NCBI GenBank assembly: GCA_902776435.1
Contig: CACYQB010000010.1
Span: 31,925 to 95,924, forward strand
From: an uncultured Bacteroidales bacterium
GTDB taxonomy: Bacteria > Bacteroidota > Bacteroidia > Bacteroidales > Muribaculaceae
Length of the DNA: 64,000 nucleotides
Reading direction: 5' to 3'
The notes beneath the pieces were generated by a model. It was given only the letters and a program-made list of their open reading frames with translations. It ran no database searches and was not told the origin of the DNA. Made by a program: the position numbers and the translations under genes. Below are positions 9,550-21,573 of this stretch, piece by piece; within the stretch, counting starts at the first letter, position 1, and the number at the start of each line of letters is the position of its first letter.

Positions 9550-9552
9550 AAA

Positions 9553-9560
9553 AGAGGAGG
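9553..9560 (+). promoter_or_regulatory. Unusually strong Shine-Dalgarno sequence (AGAGGAGG)
   Basis: AGAGGAGG lies nine bases before the ATG at 9570. Most genes in this window lack such a site, so it stands out as the strongest classical ribosome-binding site here. Confidence 0.55.
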
Positions 9561-9569
9561 AAACAAGAT

Positions 9570-10832
9570 ATGAAAGCATTAATGTTCGGCTGGGAATTTC
9601 CGCCTCACATCCTGGGAGGTTTAGGAACAGCAAGTTACGGCCTGACTAAGGGTATGTGGGAAAACGGTGACATGGACATCACCTTTGTCATCCCCAAGCC
9701 CTGGGGCGATGAGCCCAAGGAATTTGCAAACATCATCGGCGCCAACTGCACGCCTGTGGCATGGCGCGACGTGAATATGGATTATGTGCAGAGCCGCATC
9801 GGCAAGGTAATGGATCCGCAGTTCTATTTCGACCTGCGCAACCACATCTACGGCGACTTCAATTACATGAGCACCAACGACCTGGGCTGCATCGAGTTCT
9901 CAGGCCGTTATCCTGAGAACCTGCTGGAGGAGATCAACAACTATAGCATTGTGGCTGGCGTGATTGCCCGCACGGTGGACTGTGACATCATCCACAGCCA
10001 CGACTGGCTCACCTACCCTGCCGGCATCCACGCCAAGCAGGTTACGGGAAAGCCTCTGGTTATCCACGTCCACGCTACCGACTTTGACCGCAGCCGCGGT
10101 AATGTCAACCCCACGGTATTCAGCATCGAGAAGGACGGCATGAACAACGCCGACCACATTATCACAGTGAGCAACCTGACACGCCGCACGGTTATCGAGA
10201 AGTATGGCATCAGCCCCGACAAAGTGACCACTGTACATAACGCCGTGGAACCGTTGAACGAGGAATTGCTCAATCTGGAAGCGCCCCCGGGCAAGACCAG
10301 CAAGGTCATCACTTTCCTGGGACGTATCACCATGCAGAAAGGCCCCGAGTATTTCGTCGAAGCCGCCGCACAAGTATTGCACAAGGTCAACAACGCGCAG
10401 TTTGTCATGGCTGGCAGCGGTGACATGATGGACAAAATGATACGCCTCGCCGCCAAACGCGACATCGCCGACCGCTTCCACTTCACCGGCTTCCTCAAGG
10501 GTAAGCAAGTGTATGAAATGCTGGCTGCCAGCGACGTCTATATCATGCCCTCGGTGAGCGAGCCCTTCGGTATCTCTCCCCTGGAGGCTATGCAGATGGG
10601 TGTGCCGTCAATCATCAGCAAGCAGAGCGGCTGTGCCGAGATTCTGGACAACGTCATCAAGATCGACTATTGGGATACCAATGCCATGGCCGACGCCATC
10701 TACAGCATCATCAAGTATCCCGCGATGTACAACGAGTTGCGTGAGCAAGGACTTGCCGAGGTGAACCAGATTACTTGGGACAAGGCCGGCGCCAAGGTCA
10801 TCAACCTCTACCGCAACTTGATCAACCGCTAG
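9570..10832 (+). CDS. GT4-family glycosyltransferase, probable glycogen synthase
   Basis: Predicted retaining glucosyltransferase extending alpha-1,4-glucan from a nucleotide-glucose. The 420-residue GT-B protein starts MKALMFGWEFPPHILGGLG, whose K/GG loop binds the sugar nucleotide. The C-terminal domain carries FLGRITMQKGPEYFVEA and the E-x7-E type motif EPFGISPLEAMQMG. Its place between a debranching enzyme and a GH57 enzyme supports a role in glycogen rather than cell-surface polysaccharide synthesis. It has a strong Shine-Dalgarno site. ADP- versus UDP-glucose use cannot be told from sequence. Confidence 0.88.
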   Translation: MKALMFGWEFPPHILGGLGTASYGLTKGMWENGDMDITFVIPKPWGDEPKEFANIIGANCTPVAWRDVNMDYVQSRIGKVMDPQFYFDLRNHIYGDFNYMSTNDLGCIEFSGRYPENLLEEINNYSIVAGVIARTVDCDIIHSHDWLTYPAGIHAKQVTGKPLVIHVHATDFDRSRGNVNPTVFSIEKDGMNNADHIITVSNLTRRTVIEKYGISPDKVTTVHNAVEPLNEELLNLEAPPGKTSKVITFLGRITMQKGPEYFVEAAAQVLHKVNNAQFVMAGSGDMMDKMIRLAAKRDIADRFHFTGFLKGKQVYEMLAASDVYIMPSVSEPFGISPLEAMQMGVPSIISKQSGCAEILDNVIKIDYWDTNAMADAIYSIIKYPAMYNELREQGLAEVNQITWDKAGAKVINLYRNLINR

Positions 10833-10893
10833 TAATCAGGCGAGAATAACCATACTAAAAAACCAAAACTGACAACTTAAAACCAAAAAATAT

Positions 10894-12357
10894 ATGAAAG
10901 CGATTTGTTTTTATTTCCAGATTCATCAGCCGTTCCGTCTGAAACATTACCGCTTCTTTGACATCGGTAACGACCACTACTATTATGATGACTTTGCCGA
11001 CGACGACATCATCACGCGCATTGCCCAGCGGTCTTATCTGCCCGCCAACGAGATGCTGCTCGACATGATCAAGGAAAACGGCAAGAAGTTCAAGGTGGCT
11101 TTCTCCATCAGCGGTACAGCGCTGGAGCAGTTGGAGCAGTATGTGCCTGAGTTCATCGACTCAATGAAGGAACTGGCCGCGACAGGATGCGTGGAATTCC
11201 TCAGCGAGACCTATGCCCACAGCCTGTCCTCGCTCTATGACCCCGACGAGTTCGTTGCCCAGGTCAAAGCGCATGACGCGAAGATTTTCCAACTTTTCGG
11301 CCAGAAACCTAAGGTGTTCCGCAACACAGAGTTGATTTATGACGACGACATTGCTTCGATGGTCTATTCCATGGGCTTCAAGGCTGCCATCACTGCCGAT
11401 GCCAAGCACGTCCTGGGTTGGCGTTCACCCAACTTCCTTTATAGTTCAGCCTCGGCACCCAAACTCAAGCTGTTGTTGAAGAACGGTAAGTTGAGCGATG
11501 ATATCTCCTTCCGTTTCAGTAATCCCGAGTGGGCTTCCTATCCTCTGACCGCCGACAAGTATATCCACTGGATCAACGAACTGCCGCAAGAGGAACAACT
11601 GGTCAACCTGTTCATGAACTATGACGCCCTGGGTGAGTTGCAACCGCGCGAGAGCGGCATCTTTGAGTTCATCAAGGCCCTGCCCCGCTTCGCTGCCGAG
11701 AGCGACATCGAGTTCTGGACCCCGAGCGAGGTGGTTTCCAAGTTCAAACCCGTCGCTGAACTTGCCGTGCCCTACCCCATGTCATGGACCGATGAGGCAC
11801 GCGACACCAGCGCATGGCTGGGCAACACCCTGCAGCAGGAAGCCGTCCGCAAGCTCTATTCTATCGGTGAGCGCGTGCGCCTGTGCACCGACCGCCGCAT
11901 CAAGCAGGACTGGAACTACCTGCAGGCCAGCGACCACTTCTTCTACATGTCCACCAAGCACAACGATGATGGCTCGGTACACAGCCACTACAGCCCCTAC
12001 GACTCGCCCTACACCGCGTTCACCAACTACATGAACGTCTTGAGCGATTTCATGACGCGCGTCGAGGAGCAGTACCCTGCCAGCATCGACAACGAGGAAT
12101 TGAACTCACTGCTGTTGACCATCCGCAACCAGGAGCAGGAAATTGAGAAACTGCACCGCGAGGTCGAGATGATGCGTAACAACATCGTCAAGGACACCAC
12201 CGGCGACTTCCCCATCGATGAGCCCGAGCCCGCTGCTCCAGCAGTGGAGGAAAAGCCCGTCGAGAAAAAGAAGCCTGCCAAGAAGCCTGCAGCTAAGAAA
12301 CCTGCGGCTAAGAAGGCTCCTGCCAAGAAAAAGGCACCCGCTAAGAAAGAGAAATGA
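10894..12357 (+). CDS. GH57-family alpha-glucan hydrolase or transferase with Lys/Ala/Pro tail
   Basis: Cytoplasmic glycoside hydrolase family 57 enzyme acting on glycogen or malto-oligosaccharides. The start YFQIHQPFRLKHY is the conserved HQP motif, and FRNTELIYDDD supplies the Glu-containing nucleophile region. The catalytic domain covers about residues 1-400, followed by a helical segment (NSLLLTIRNQEQEIEKLHREVEM). The last 45 or so residues are an acidic/proline linker and an AKKPAAKK-type lysine/alanine repeat like a histone H1 tail, which is unusual for an amylase. A terminator follows, so it is the last gene of the cluster. Confidence 0.9.
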   Translation: MKAICFYFQIHQPFRLKHYRFFDIGNDHYYYDDFADDDIITRIAQRSYLPANEMLLDMIKENGKKFKVAFSISGTALEQLEQYVPEFIDSMKELAATGCVEFLSETYAHSLSSLYDPDEFVAQVKAHDAKIFQLFGQKPKVFRNTELIYDDDIASMVYSMGFKAAITADAKHVLGWRSPNFLYSSASAPKLKLLLKNGKLSDDISFRFSNPEWASYPLTADKYIHWINELPQEEQLVNLFMNYDALGELQPRESGIFEFIKALPRFAAESDIEFWTPSEVVSKFKPVAELAVPYPMSWTDEARDTSAWLGNTLQQEAVRKLYSIGERVRLCTDRRIKQDWNYLQASDHFFYMSTKHNDDGSVHSHYSPYDSPYTAFTNYMNVLSDFMTRVEEQYPASIDNEELNSLLLTIRNQEQEIEKLHREVEMMRNNIVKDTTGDFPIDEPEPAAPAVEEKPVEKKKPAKKPAAKKPAAKKAPAKKKAPAKKEK

Positions 12358-12374
12358 ATTTGACTATTAAACCG

Positions 12375-12410
12375 TCAAGGCTGTCACCCGTTGGCAGCCT
12401 TGATTGTTTA
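12375..12410 (+). terminator. Intrinsic terminator of the glycogen cluster
   Basis: TCAAGGCTG (12375-12383) pairs perfectly with CAGCCTTGA (12395-12403) and is followed by TTGTTT. Confidence 0.75.
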
Positions 12411-12488
12411 GAATAATATATCAGATTAAGGGTGCAAATAACTTCAAAAAAACTGAAAACCGAGAACTGAAAACTGAAAACTTTATAC

Positions 12489-12496
12489 TAACTTTG
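12489..12496 (+). promoter_or_regulatory. -7 box (TAACTTTG) for the 5'-nucleotidase gene
   Basis: TAACTTTG lies 37 bases before the ATG at 12533. It follows an A/C-rich run of GAAAACTGAAAAC-like units. Confidence 0.55.
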
Positions 12497-12532
12497 TGGG
12501 TTAAAAGAAAATTTCAAAAAAGTTATAATACT

Positions 12533-14050
12533 ATGGCAAAGATTCGCAATTTCATGCTCCTGTGCTTGTGCGCACTGATGGTAGTACCCGCCCTGCGTGC
12601 CGAGCACTTGATGATTATCGCTGTTAATGACACCCATAGCCAGATCGACCCTGCCAGCGACGGCAAGGGCGGTGTGGCACGTCGCCGCGCCATTTACGAC
12701 AAGTTGCGCACCGACAACCCCAACACGGTGCTCATCCACGCTGGTGATGCCGTGCAGGGGACATTATTTTTCTCGCTATACCGCGGCGAGGTGGAATATG
12801 CGTTGATGGACACACTGGGCTATGACGCTATCATCCTGGGTAATCACGAGTTTGACAACGGCATGGAGGAACTTGCAGCCCATTACCGCAACGTGGATGC
12901 CGTTAAACTCAGTGCCAATTATGACTTCAGCGCCACACCGCTCAACGGCCTGTTCCAACCCTATTGGGTCAAGGCCGTGGGTGACAAGAGAATAGCGTTC
13001 TTCGGCATCAACGTGAACCCTGCCGGATTGATTGCCGACATGAATTGCGTGAACCTGGGATATCGGTACGCTCCCGATGTTGCCGATGCTACCGCCCGTT
13101 ACCTCAAGGAGGTACAGGGTGTGGACTATGCCATCATGGTTTCACACATCGGTTACAGCAGTTATGAGCCCACCGAGCCTAATGACTCTCTCATCATCAG
13201 CACGAGCCACTACATTGACATGGCCATCAGTTCACACTCCCACACTACCATCAAGCCTGGTAGTGATTGGAGTCGCGTGCGCAATGCCGCTGGCAAAATG
13301 ATTCCTATCGGACAAAACGGAAAGAGCGGCAAGTTAGTGGCCACCTACGATTTGGACCTGGAAACAGGCAACGTCGTTTATAACCACATTCCCGTGGATG
13401 CCAGCTGGGACGAGGCAGCCAGCCGTTACACCGCCATGAACTCCTGGCTCGACCAGTACCGCCATGGTGTTGACAGCATCATGAACAACCCTGTTGGCAC
13501 CAGTGCACGCTTCATGAGGAACTCCAGTCCTGCTGCCCAAAACTGGGTGAGCGATGCCACCATGGAAATCATTAAGGATCTCTCGGGTATCAAGAATATT
13601 GATTGTGCCATCATGAATAAGGGCGGTATTCGCACCGATATGCCTAAGGGCACCGTTACCGAAGGCGTCATCGGCTCAATGTTCCCGTTTGACAACCGCT
13701 TTGTAGTGCTGGAGATGCCAGGCACAGAACTGATAGAGAGCATTAAACTCATGTGCGGCCGCGGTGGTGATGCCGTGAGCAAGGAAATTAAGGCCACCTA
13801 CAACGCCAAGGGCGAAATGACCAAAGCCACACTTAAGGGTAAGAAAATCGACCCGAAAAAGACCTACATTGTCGCCACCATCGACTACCTGGCCAACGGC
13901 GGTGACTACATGACACCCATGACGCGTTGCAAACGCCTGTTTGTTGATACCCAGAAGTACGGCAACCACATCCTCAATTATGTCAAGCAACTTGAGGCTG
14001 CAGGCAAGAAGATTGACGCTAAAGATGAGGTGAGGATTCAGAGAAAATAG
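12533..14050 (+). CDS. Secreted 5'-nucleotidase / UshA-like metallophosphoesterase
   Basis: Exported two-domain nucleotidase or phosphoesterase, expected in the periplasm or at the surface. A signal peptide covers about residues 1-23 (hydrophobic MLLCLCALMVVPALRA). The metallophosphatase domain follows, with metal-binding motifs NDTHSQ, HAGDAVQGT, GNHEFDNG, VSHIGY and SHSHTT. The C-terminal 5_nucleotid_C domain binds substrate (MNKGGIRTDMPKG, then NGGDYMT). The 505-residue length is normal for a fused enzyme. The start was chosen because the open frame upstream reads through the promoter box and low-complexity leader. The substrate is unknown. Confidence 0.88.
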   Translation: MAKIRNFMLLCLCALMVVPALRAEHLMIIAVNDTHSQIDPASDGKGGVARRRAIYDKLRTDNPNTVLIHAGDAVQGTLFFSLYRGEVEYALMDTLGYDAIILGNHEFDNGMEELAAHYRNVDAVKLSANYDFSATPLNGLFQPYWVKAVGDKRIAFFGINVNPAGLIADMNCVNLGYRYAPDVADATARYLKEVQGVDYAIMVSHIGYSSYEPTEPNDSLIISTSHYIDMAISSHSHTTIKPGSDWSRVRNAAGKMIPIGQNGKSGKLVATYDLDLETGNVVYNHIPVDASWDEAASRYTAMNSWLDQYRHGVDSIMNNPVGTSARFMRNSSPAAQNWVSDATMEIIKDLSGIKNIDCAIMNKGGIRTDMPKGTVTEGVIGSMFPFDNRFVVLEMPGTELIESIKLMCGRGGDAVSKEIKATYNAKGEMTKATLKGKKIDPKKTYIVATIDYLANGGDYMTPMTRCKRLFVDTQKYGNHILNYVKQLEAAGKKIDAKDEVRIQRK

Positions 14051-14122
14051 GATTTATAGGCTTTAGGTGTTAGGTTTTAGACTTTAGGTATTGATTTAGA
14101 TTTTTTAGGTTTTAGGGTACTT
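14051..14122 (+). repeat. G/T-rich low-complexity run (TTTAGGTTTTAGG type)
   Basis: Repeated units such as GGCTTTAGGTGTTAGG and TTTTAGG start directly after the nucleotidase stop codon. Similar runs follow stop codons at 26324 and 37803. Confidence 0.7.
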
Positions 14123-14143
14123 TTTAGAAGAAAGGACAAGATA

Positions 14144-17100
14144 ATGACCAAATTCAATCGTATTCTGCTGATTATCTTTGCGGCAGGGCTTACACTGAGC
14201 GCTGCAGCACGGGGTAACGCTAAATTGCCCAACATGTTCAACCAGGTGGACCAGGTAGCGATGAACATGTGGGTGGACAGCGTGTTCAACACCTTGTCTC
14301 CCGATGCCCGCATCGGACAACTGATTGTTGCCGGCGTGACGCCCAAGAGTAATGACGCCACTCGCGAGCTGGTGCGTCGACTCGTCGCACAGAACCTGGT
14401 GGGTGGACTCATCTATGAGGGCAGCACCATCGCCGAGCAGGCCGAAGTAACCAACCTGGCCCAATCGCTGGCCACCATTCCCCTGATGATCACCATCGAT
14501 GGCGAATGGGGTCTGGGCATGAGACTGAAAGAGGTGCCCAACTTCCAGCGCAACCTTATCCTGGGCGCTCTGGACGACGACATGCTGTTGTATGAGTATG
14601 GTCGCGAGGTGGCTCGCCAGTGCCGCCGCATGGGCATCCAGGTGAATTTCGCTCCCGTGCTCGACGTGAACGATAATCCGTTGAATCCCGTCATCGGCGA
14701 CCGTTCCTTCGGCGAGAGTCCTGAACTGGTGGCCAGACACGCTATCGCCTTCGGGCGAGGCTTGGAAGATGGCGGCGTGATGGCCGTGGGCAAGCATTTC
14801 CCCGGCCATGGCTCGTCAAGCGAGGATTCCCACAAGACCCTGCCTGTCATCAACAAGACGTTGCAGGAAATCAATACCTGCGAATTAGTACCCTTCCGCA
14901 AGTTTATCGATGCCGGATTGAGCGGCATCCTCACTGCCCACCTCTTGATTCCTGCCATCGATGGAGGCAAAGCACCCACGAGTTTGTCCAGTAGCTGTGT
15001 CGCCACCCTGTTGCGAGACGAGTTGGACTTTGATGGCCTGATCTTTACCGACGCCCTCAACATGAAAGGCGCTACCCAACTGCTCAACGGTTCCCCTTGT
15101 GTGAATGCGTTGCTGGCCGGTAACGACGTGTTGCTCATGCCCGACAACATCGGTGAAGAAATCAATGCCATCAAAGCCGCTATCGCTAACGGGAAAATCA
15201 GCCAAAACATCATTGACGAACGCTGCAAGAAAATCCTGCGCTACAAGTATGCGTTAGGGTTGACTGAGCGCCAACATGTCAGCACTACCAACTTGGCAAG
15301 CGACGTCAATTCGCAACGTGCCGAGGTGCTCAAGCGCCAACTCACCGCCGGCAGCATCACCGTCATCAAGAACAACGACAACATCCTGCCCATCCGCAAC
15401 CTGCAGAGCCGCCACATTGCCGTTGCCACCATCGGTAACGAGAATGGCACAGCCAGCAAGTTCACTCGCCGCTGTGCCGACTACGCCGAGGTCAAGCGCT
15501 TCGATCTGGCGAAGGCAGGTTCGGCTCACGAACTCGCCGAGCAGATTCATGACGGACACTTCAACACCGTCATTGTGGAAGTGGGCGAAGACACCGAGGC
15601 TAACCGTGCAGCACTCGAGATTGTGGCCAAGAAATGCAAGAACGTCATTGCCGTTATCACGTCCAAACCCTACGACATCAAGAATTACGGCAACGTCATT
15701 ACCCACAAGCATGTCAAGGCCGTGGTGCTCACCTACCAGAACTCGACCATTGCCGAGGACTATGCCGCACAAACCATCTTCGGTGGCAACGCTGCCAATG
15801 GCAACCTGCCCGTATCACTCAGCTTCAAGGGCAAGAAGACGCGTTTTGATGCCGGTCATGGCATCCACTATGCCGCCAACCGCCTGGGTTACTCCATCCC
15901 CGCAGAGGTGGGCTTGGACAACCGCCTGACGGCGCAAATCGACTCGGTCTGCCGCCTGGGTGTGCAACAACATGCCTTCCCTGGCTGCCAAGTGATTGTT
16001 GCCCGTCACGGCAAGGTGGTTTACAAGGGCTCGTTCGGCACCATCGACTATAGCAGCAATGTCAAGGTCGATGACAATACGCTTTTCGGTTTGGCATCCG
16101 TATCTAAGGCTACAGGAACCATCAGCGGAGTGATGAAAGCCTTTGACGACGGTAAGTTCCGCCTCGATGACAAGGCAAGCCAGTATATCCCCGGCCTGCG
16201 TGACGGGGACAAGGAGAACATCACCTTCCGTGACCTGCTGTATCATGAGACAGGTATGCCCGCTTCACTCGACATGTGGAAAATGATGATGGATCCCAAC
16301 ACCTACACTGGCACATTGATTGCCGGAGCCGAGGATGCCACCCACACCATCAAAATCATGAACGGAGCATGGGGACACAAGGATGCCAAGATGCGTACCG
16401 ACATCCTTTCACGCGAAAAGACCGACAAGTTCAACATCGCCATTGCCGACGGCCTGTGGGGCGGTCGTGTGACCTACGATTCCATCATGAACCGTATGTA
16501 CCACGCCAAACTGGGCAAGAAGAAATACTTGTACAGCTGCTGCAATTTCTCGTTGCTGGCCGATGCCGTGCAACGCATGACGCACTCGCCGCTGAACTAC
16601 TATGTGAACAACTACATCTTTGCCCCGCTGGGAGCCTATCACACGATGTACCGCCCACTGAGCAAGTTCCCGCGCGATGAAATCGCCTATACCGAAAAGG
16701 ATACCTACCTGCGCCGACAGCACATCCACGGTTACGTCCACGACGAGTTGGCGGCCTTCTCGGGCGGTGTTCAAGGCAATGCGGGCCTCTTCAGTAACGC
16801 CAATGACCTGGCCAAGTTGTTCCAGATGTGGCTTAACGGCGGCACCTATGGCGGCGTGCGTCTGCTGAAAGCCTCGACTGTCGAGACTTTCCTGACGCAA
16901 AAGAGTCCCAACAGCCACCGTGGTCTGGGCTTCGATAAGCCTGTTGTAGGCAACCCTGATGCCAGCAACACCTGTGCCGAGGCAACTCCCGAGACCATCG
17001 GTCACACCGGATTCACGGGCACCTGCTTCTGGGTGGATCCCAAGAACGATATGTTCTACATCTTCCTGAGCAACCGCGTGAGCCCCACCAGGAACAACCC

Positions 17101-17167
17101 GAACTTCGGCCGCATCAGCGCCCGCAGCCACATCCAATCCCTCATTTACCGCGCCATCCGCGACTAA
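14144..17167 (+). CDS. GH3 beta-N-acetylglucosaminidase fused to a beta-lactamase-fold serine hydrolase
   Basis: Exported 1007-residue fusion. A signal peptide (about residues 1-24) is followed by a GH3 N-terminal barrel with the NagZ-type motif KHFPGHG near residue 217 and the nucleophile region FTDALNMKG near 300, then the GH3 C-terminal domain. From about residue 585 onward there is a beta-lactamase-fold domain with the S-x-x-K motif SVSK near 653, a YSCCNF motif in the place of the usual YSN, and HTG near 952. This two-enzyme architecture is known in Bacteroidota and fits peptidoglycan or amino-sugar cleavage plus a transpeptidase/esterase-like step. It is probably cotranscribed with the TlpA-like gene 31 bases downstream. 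Confidence 0.87.
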   Translation: MTKFNRILLIIFAAGLTLSAAARGNAKLPNMFNQVDQVAMNMWVDSVFNTLSPDARIGQLIVAGVTPKSNDATRELVRRLVAQNLVGGLIYEGSTIAEQAEVTNLAQSLATIPLMITIDGEWGLGMRLKEVPNFQRNLILGALDDDMLLYEYGREVARQCRRMGIQVNFAPVLDVNDNPLNPVIGDRSFGESPELVARHAIAFGRGLEDGGVMAVGKHFPGHGSSSEDSHKTLPVINKTLQEINTCELVPFRKFIDAGLSGILTAHLLIPAIDGGKAPTSLSSSCVATLLRDELDFDGLIFTDALNMKGATQLLNGSPCVNALLAGNDVLLMPDNIGEEINAIKAAIANGKISQNIIDERCKKILRYKYALGLTERQHVSTTNLASDVNSQRAEVLKRQLTAGSITVIKNNDNILPIRNLQSRHIAVATIGNENGTASKFTRRCADYAEVKRFDLAKAGSAHELAEQIHDGHFNTVIVEVGEDTEANRAALEIVAKKCKNVIAVITSKPYDIKNYGNVITHKHVKAVVLTYQNSTIAEDYAAQTIFGGNAANGNLPVSLSFKGKKTRFDAGHGIHYAANRLGYSIPAEVGLDNRLTAQIDSVCRLGVQQHAFPGCQVIVARHGKVVYKGSFGTIDYSSNVKVDDNTLFGLASVSKATGTISGVMKAFDDGKFRLDDKASQYIPGLRDGDKENITFRDLLYHETGMPASLDMWKMMMDPNTYTGTLIAGAEDATHTIKIMNGAWGHKDAKMRTDILSREKTDKFNIAIADGLWGGRVTYDSIMNRMYHAKLGKKKYLYSCCNFSLLADAVQRMTHSPLNYYVNNYIFAPLGAYHTMYRPLSKFPRDEIAYTEKDTYLRRQHIHGYVHDELAAFSGGVQGNAGLFSNANDLAKLFQMWLNGGTYGGVRLLKASTVETFLTQKSPNSHRGLGFDKPVVGNPDASNTCAEATPETIGHTGFTGTCFWVDPKNDMFYIFLSNRVSPTRNNPNFGRISARSHIQSLIYRAIRD

Positions 17168-17198
17168 AGACGAAAACCAACATTAAAAAGAATAGTAT

Positions 17199-18203
17199 AT
17201 GAAAAAGTTAGCATTTATTTTTTCCGCCCTGTTGTTGCTAGCATCATGCAGCAAGGGCTATAAGGTAACCGTGACTTTCCCTGACGAGAGCGCTAACGGT
17301 GAAACCGCATTCCTGACCAACTATGACACGGGTGACACCATTGCCACTGCTACTATTAGTGATAGCATTTGCACTTTCGAGGGTGATGCCGGCAAGGGAT
17401 TCTTTGCCCGTCTGCTCGTGGGAGGTAACCGTTACGGGTTCATCGTGGAGCCTGGCGATATCAAGCTCAACATTGCTGCTGGCACAGCCACCAGTCCGCT
17501 CAACGACAAGATGAGGGTTTGGGGCATGGAAATGCAGAAACTTGCCGACGACACAACTATCACCGAGGCTGAGAGCGATGCCCGATATGCTGAGGGGTTA
17601 ATGAAGTTCTACGAGGAAAACAAGGACAATGCCATCGGTCCGTGGGCCTTCTGCAACTTCTTGATGTATAAAGACTTCTCAGAGGCAGAAATTGACGAGA
17701 TGCTCAAGTCGGCACCCGCCGAGTACGCTCAATTGAAGCGCGTTGAGAAGGCTAAGAATGCCGCCCGTCAACTCATGCTTACCGCCGAGGGCAAGAAATT
17801 CACCGACTTTGAAGTCAAGGCCGAAGACGGAGCGATACAGAAGCTCTCAGACTATGTCGGCAAGGGAAAAATCACCCTCGTGGATTTCTGGGCCAGCTGG
17901 TGCGGTCCCTGCCGTGCTGAGATTCCCAAATTGCAGGCTCTCAAGGAAAAGTATGGTGACAAATTTGATGTGCTAGGCGTTGCAGTATGGGATAATCCTG
18001 ACGACACCCGCAAAGCGATGGAGCAAATGAACATTACCTGGCCTGTCATCATCGGCACCCAGCAACTCAACGAACCCACTGACCTCTACGGCATCAAGGG
18101 TATCCCCCACATCATCATCTTTGGCCCTGACGGCACGATCTACTCCCGTGGTCTCACAGGTGAAGATCTTGCAGCCCGCCTCGCCTCCTACCTGAAATTT
18201 TAA
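17199..18203 (+). CDS. TlpA-like thioredoxin-fold lipoprotein (DUF4369 + AhpC/TSA)
   Basis: Membrane-anchored periplasmic thiol-disulfide protein. A lipoprotein signal ends at LLLASC with Cys17 as the lipidation site. Residues about 22-125 form a DUF4369 domain, and about 195-334 a thioredoxin domain with the redox motif FWASWCGPCRAEIPK and a cis-Pro region GIKGIPHIII. The length of 334 residues fits the Bacteroidales family. It closely follows the GH3 fusion, and a perfect 18-base terminator stem lies after it. The redox partner is unknown. Confidence 0.9.
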   Translation: MKKLAFIFSALLLLASCSKGYKVTVTFPDESANGETAFLTNYDTGDTIATATISDSICTFEGDAGKGFFARLLVGGNRYGFIVEPGDIKLNIAAGTATSPLNDKMRVWGMEMQKLADDTTITEAESDARYAEGLMKFYEENKDNAIGPWAFCNFLMYKDFSEAEIDEMLKSAPAEYAQLKRVEKAKNAARQLMLTAEGKKFTDFEVKAEDGAIQKLSDYVGKGKITLVDFWASWCGPCRAEIPKLQALKEKYGDKFDVLGVAVWDNPDDTRKAMEQMNITWPVIIGTQQLNEPTDLYGIKGIPHIIIFGPDGTIYSRGLTGEDLAARLASYLKF

Positions 18204-18252
18204 TCTCTTTTACCTAACGCAAGAGACACCTCGTTCACAAGGTAACAATAAC

Positions 18253-18300
18253 AAACCAAGCGGTTGAGCCCATCTGAAGGCTCAACCGCTTGGTTTATTC
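18253..18300 (+). terminator. Strong intrinsic terminator after the TlpA-like gene
   Basis: A perfect 18-base stem joins 18253-18270 to 18279-18296, with an 8-base loop and T-rich ends on both strands. Confidence 0.85.
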
Positions 18301-18410
18301 TAGTAGTCTGTTTGTATAAACTATAATCTATATCACCAAATGGATTCGCGAAATAACGCAAATTCTGCGACGTTTTTACTCGAAAATCGTCGGGAAGCCT
18401 TCTGTGTGCA

Positions 18411-18444
18411 TAAGAAAGGGACCTGCCCATGCGGACAGGTCCCT
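18411..18444 (-). terminator. Intrinsic terminator of ppdK
   Basis: AGGGACCTG (18417-18425) pairs with CAGGTCCCT (18436-18444). On the reverse strand it is followed by TTTCTTA. It lies 27 bases beyond the ppdK stop. Confidence 0.75.
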
Positions 18445-18470
18445 CTTGTAAAGTATGTGTCTAAGTTAAC

Positions 18471-21185
<2,715 letters not shown>

Positions 21186-21245
21186 TTACTTTACTTTTTC
21201 TTTTGAATATTTAGTAAATAATTATTAGTTTCTTTATTGGCGGTG

Positions 21246-21253
21246 CAAAGTTA
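21246..21253 (-). promoter_or_regulatory. -7 box (TAACTTTG) of ppdK
   Basis: The reverse strand reads TAACTTTGC 61 bases before the ppdK start codon. No clear -33 TTTG was found. Confidence 0.6.
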
Positions 21254-21530
21254 GTGATTTTACCTCAATTTTCCACATAATGAGCCTTAAAATTACACAT
21301 TTTTATATAAAAACCTTACTTCCGCACTGATTCGTTTCACTCTGCAAGAGAAATACCCATTTTTGGTTACAAATCACATCAAAACACCGCCCATGAAACA
21401 CCTCAACCCATCCAATCTAATTGAAAATAAAACACTAGTTGCCCAATTACAATTTTTCACTACAAGGCTCCAGATTGAGGCCAGGAGATGATTTTTCGGC
21501 ACAAAAGGATGGTGAGAATGAAAAAAGCAT
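21254..21530. other. AT-rich spacer between divergent promoters, no gene seen
   Basis: The stretch separates the ppdK promoter from the forward TATCTTTG box at 21531. The forward open frame that crosses it has no start signal and reads through the promoter. I see no hairpin or repeat of note. Confidence 0.4.
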
Positions 21531-21538
21531 TATCTTTG
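21531..21538 (+). promoter_or_regulatory. -7 box (TATCTTTG) for the 124-residue unknown gene
   Basis: TATCTTTGC lies 36 bases before the ATG at 21574. Confidence 0.6.
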
Positions 21539-21573
21539 CCGATTGTAAACGAACGACATTGCTAATTAAAGTT

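Noticed and set aside
14051-14122. TTTAGG repeats considered as a CRISPR array or telomere-like repeat
   Set aside because: Units are short, variable and without unique spacers, and they occur at several gene ends rather than at a replicon end.
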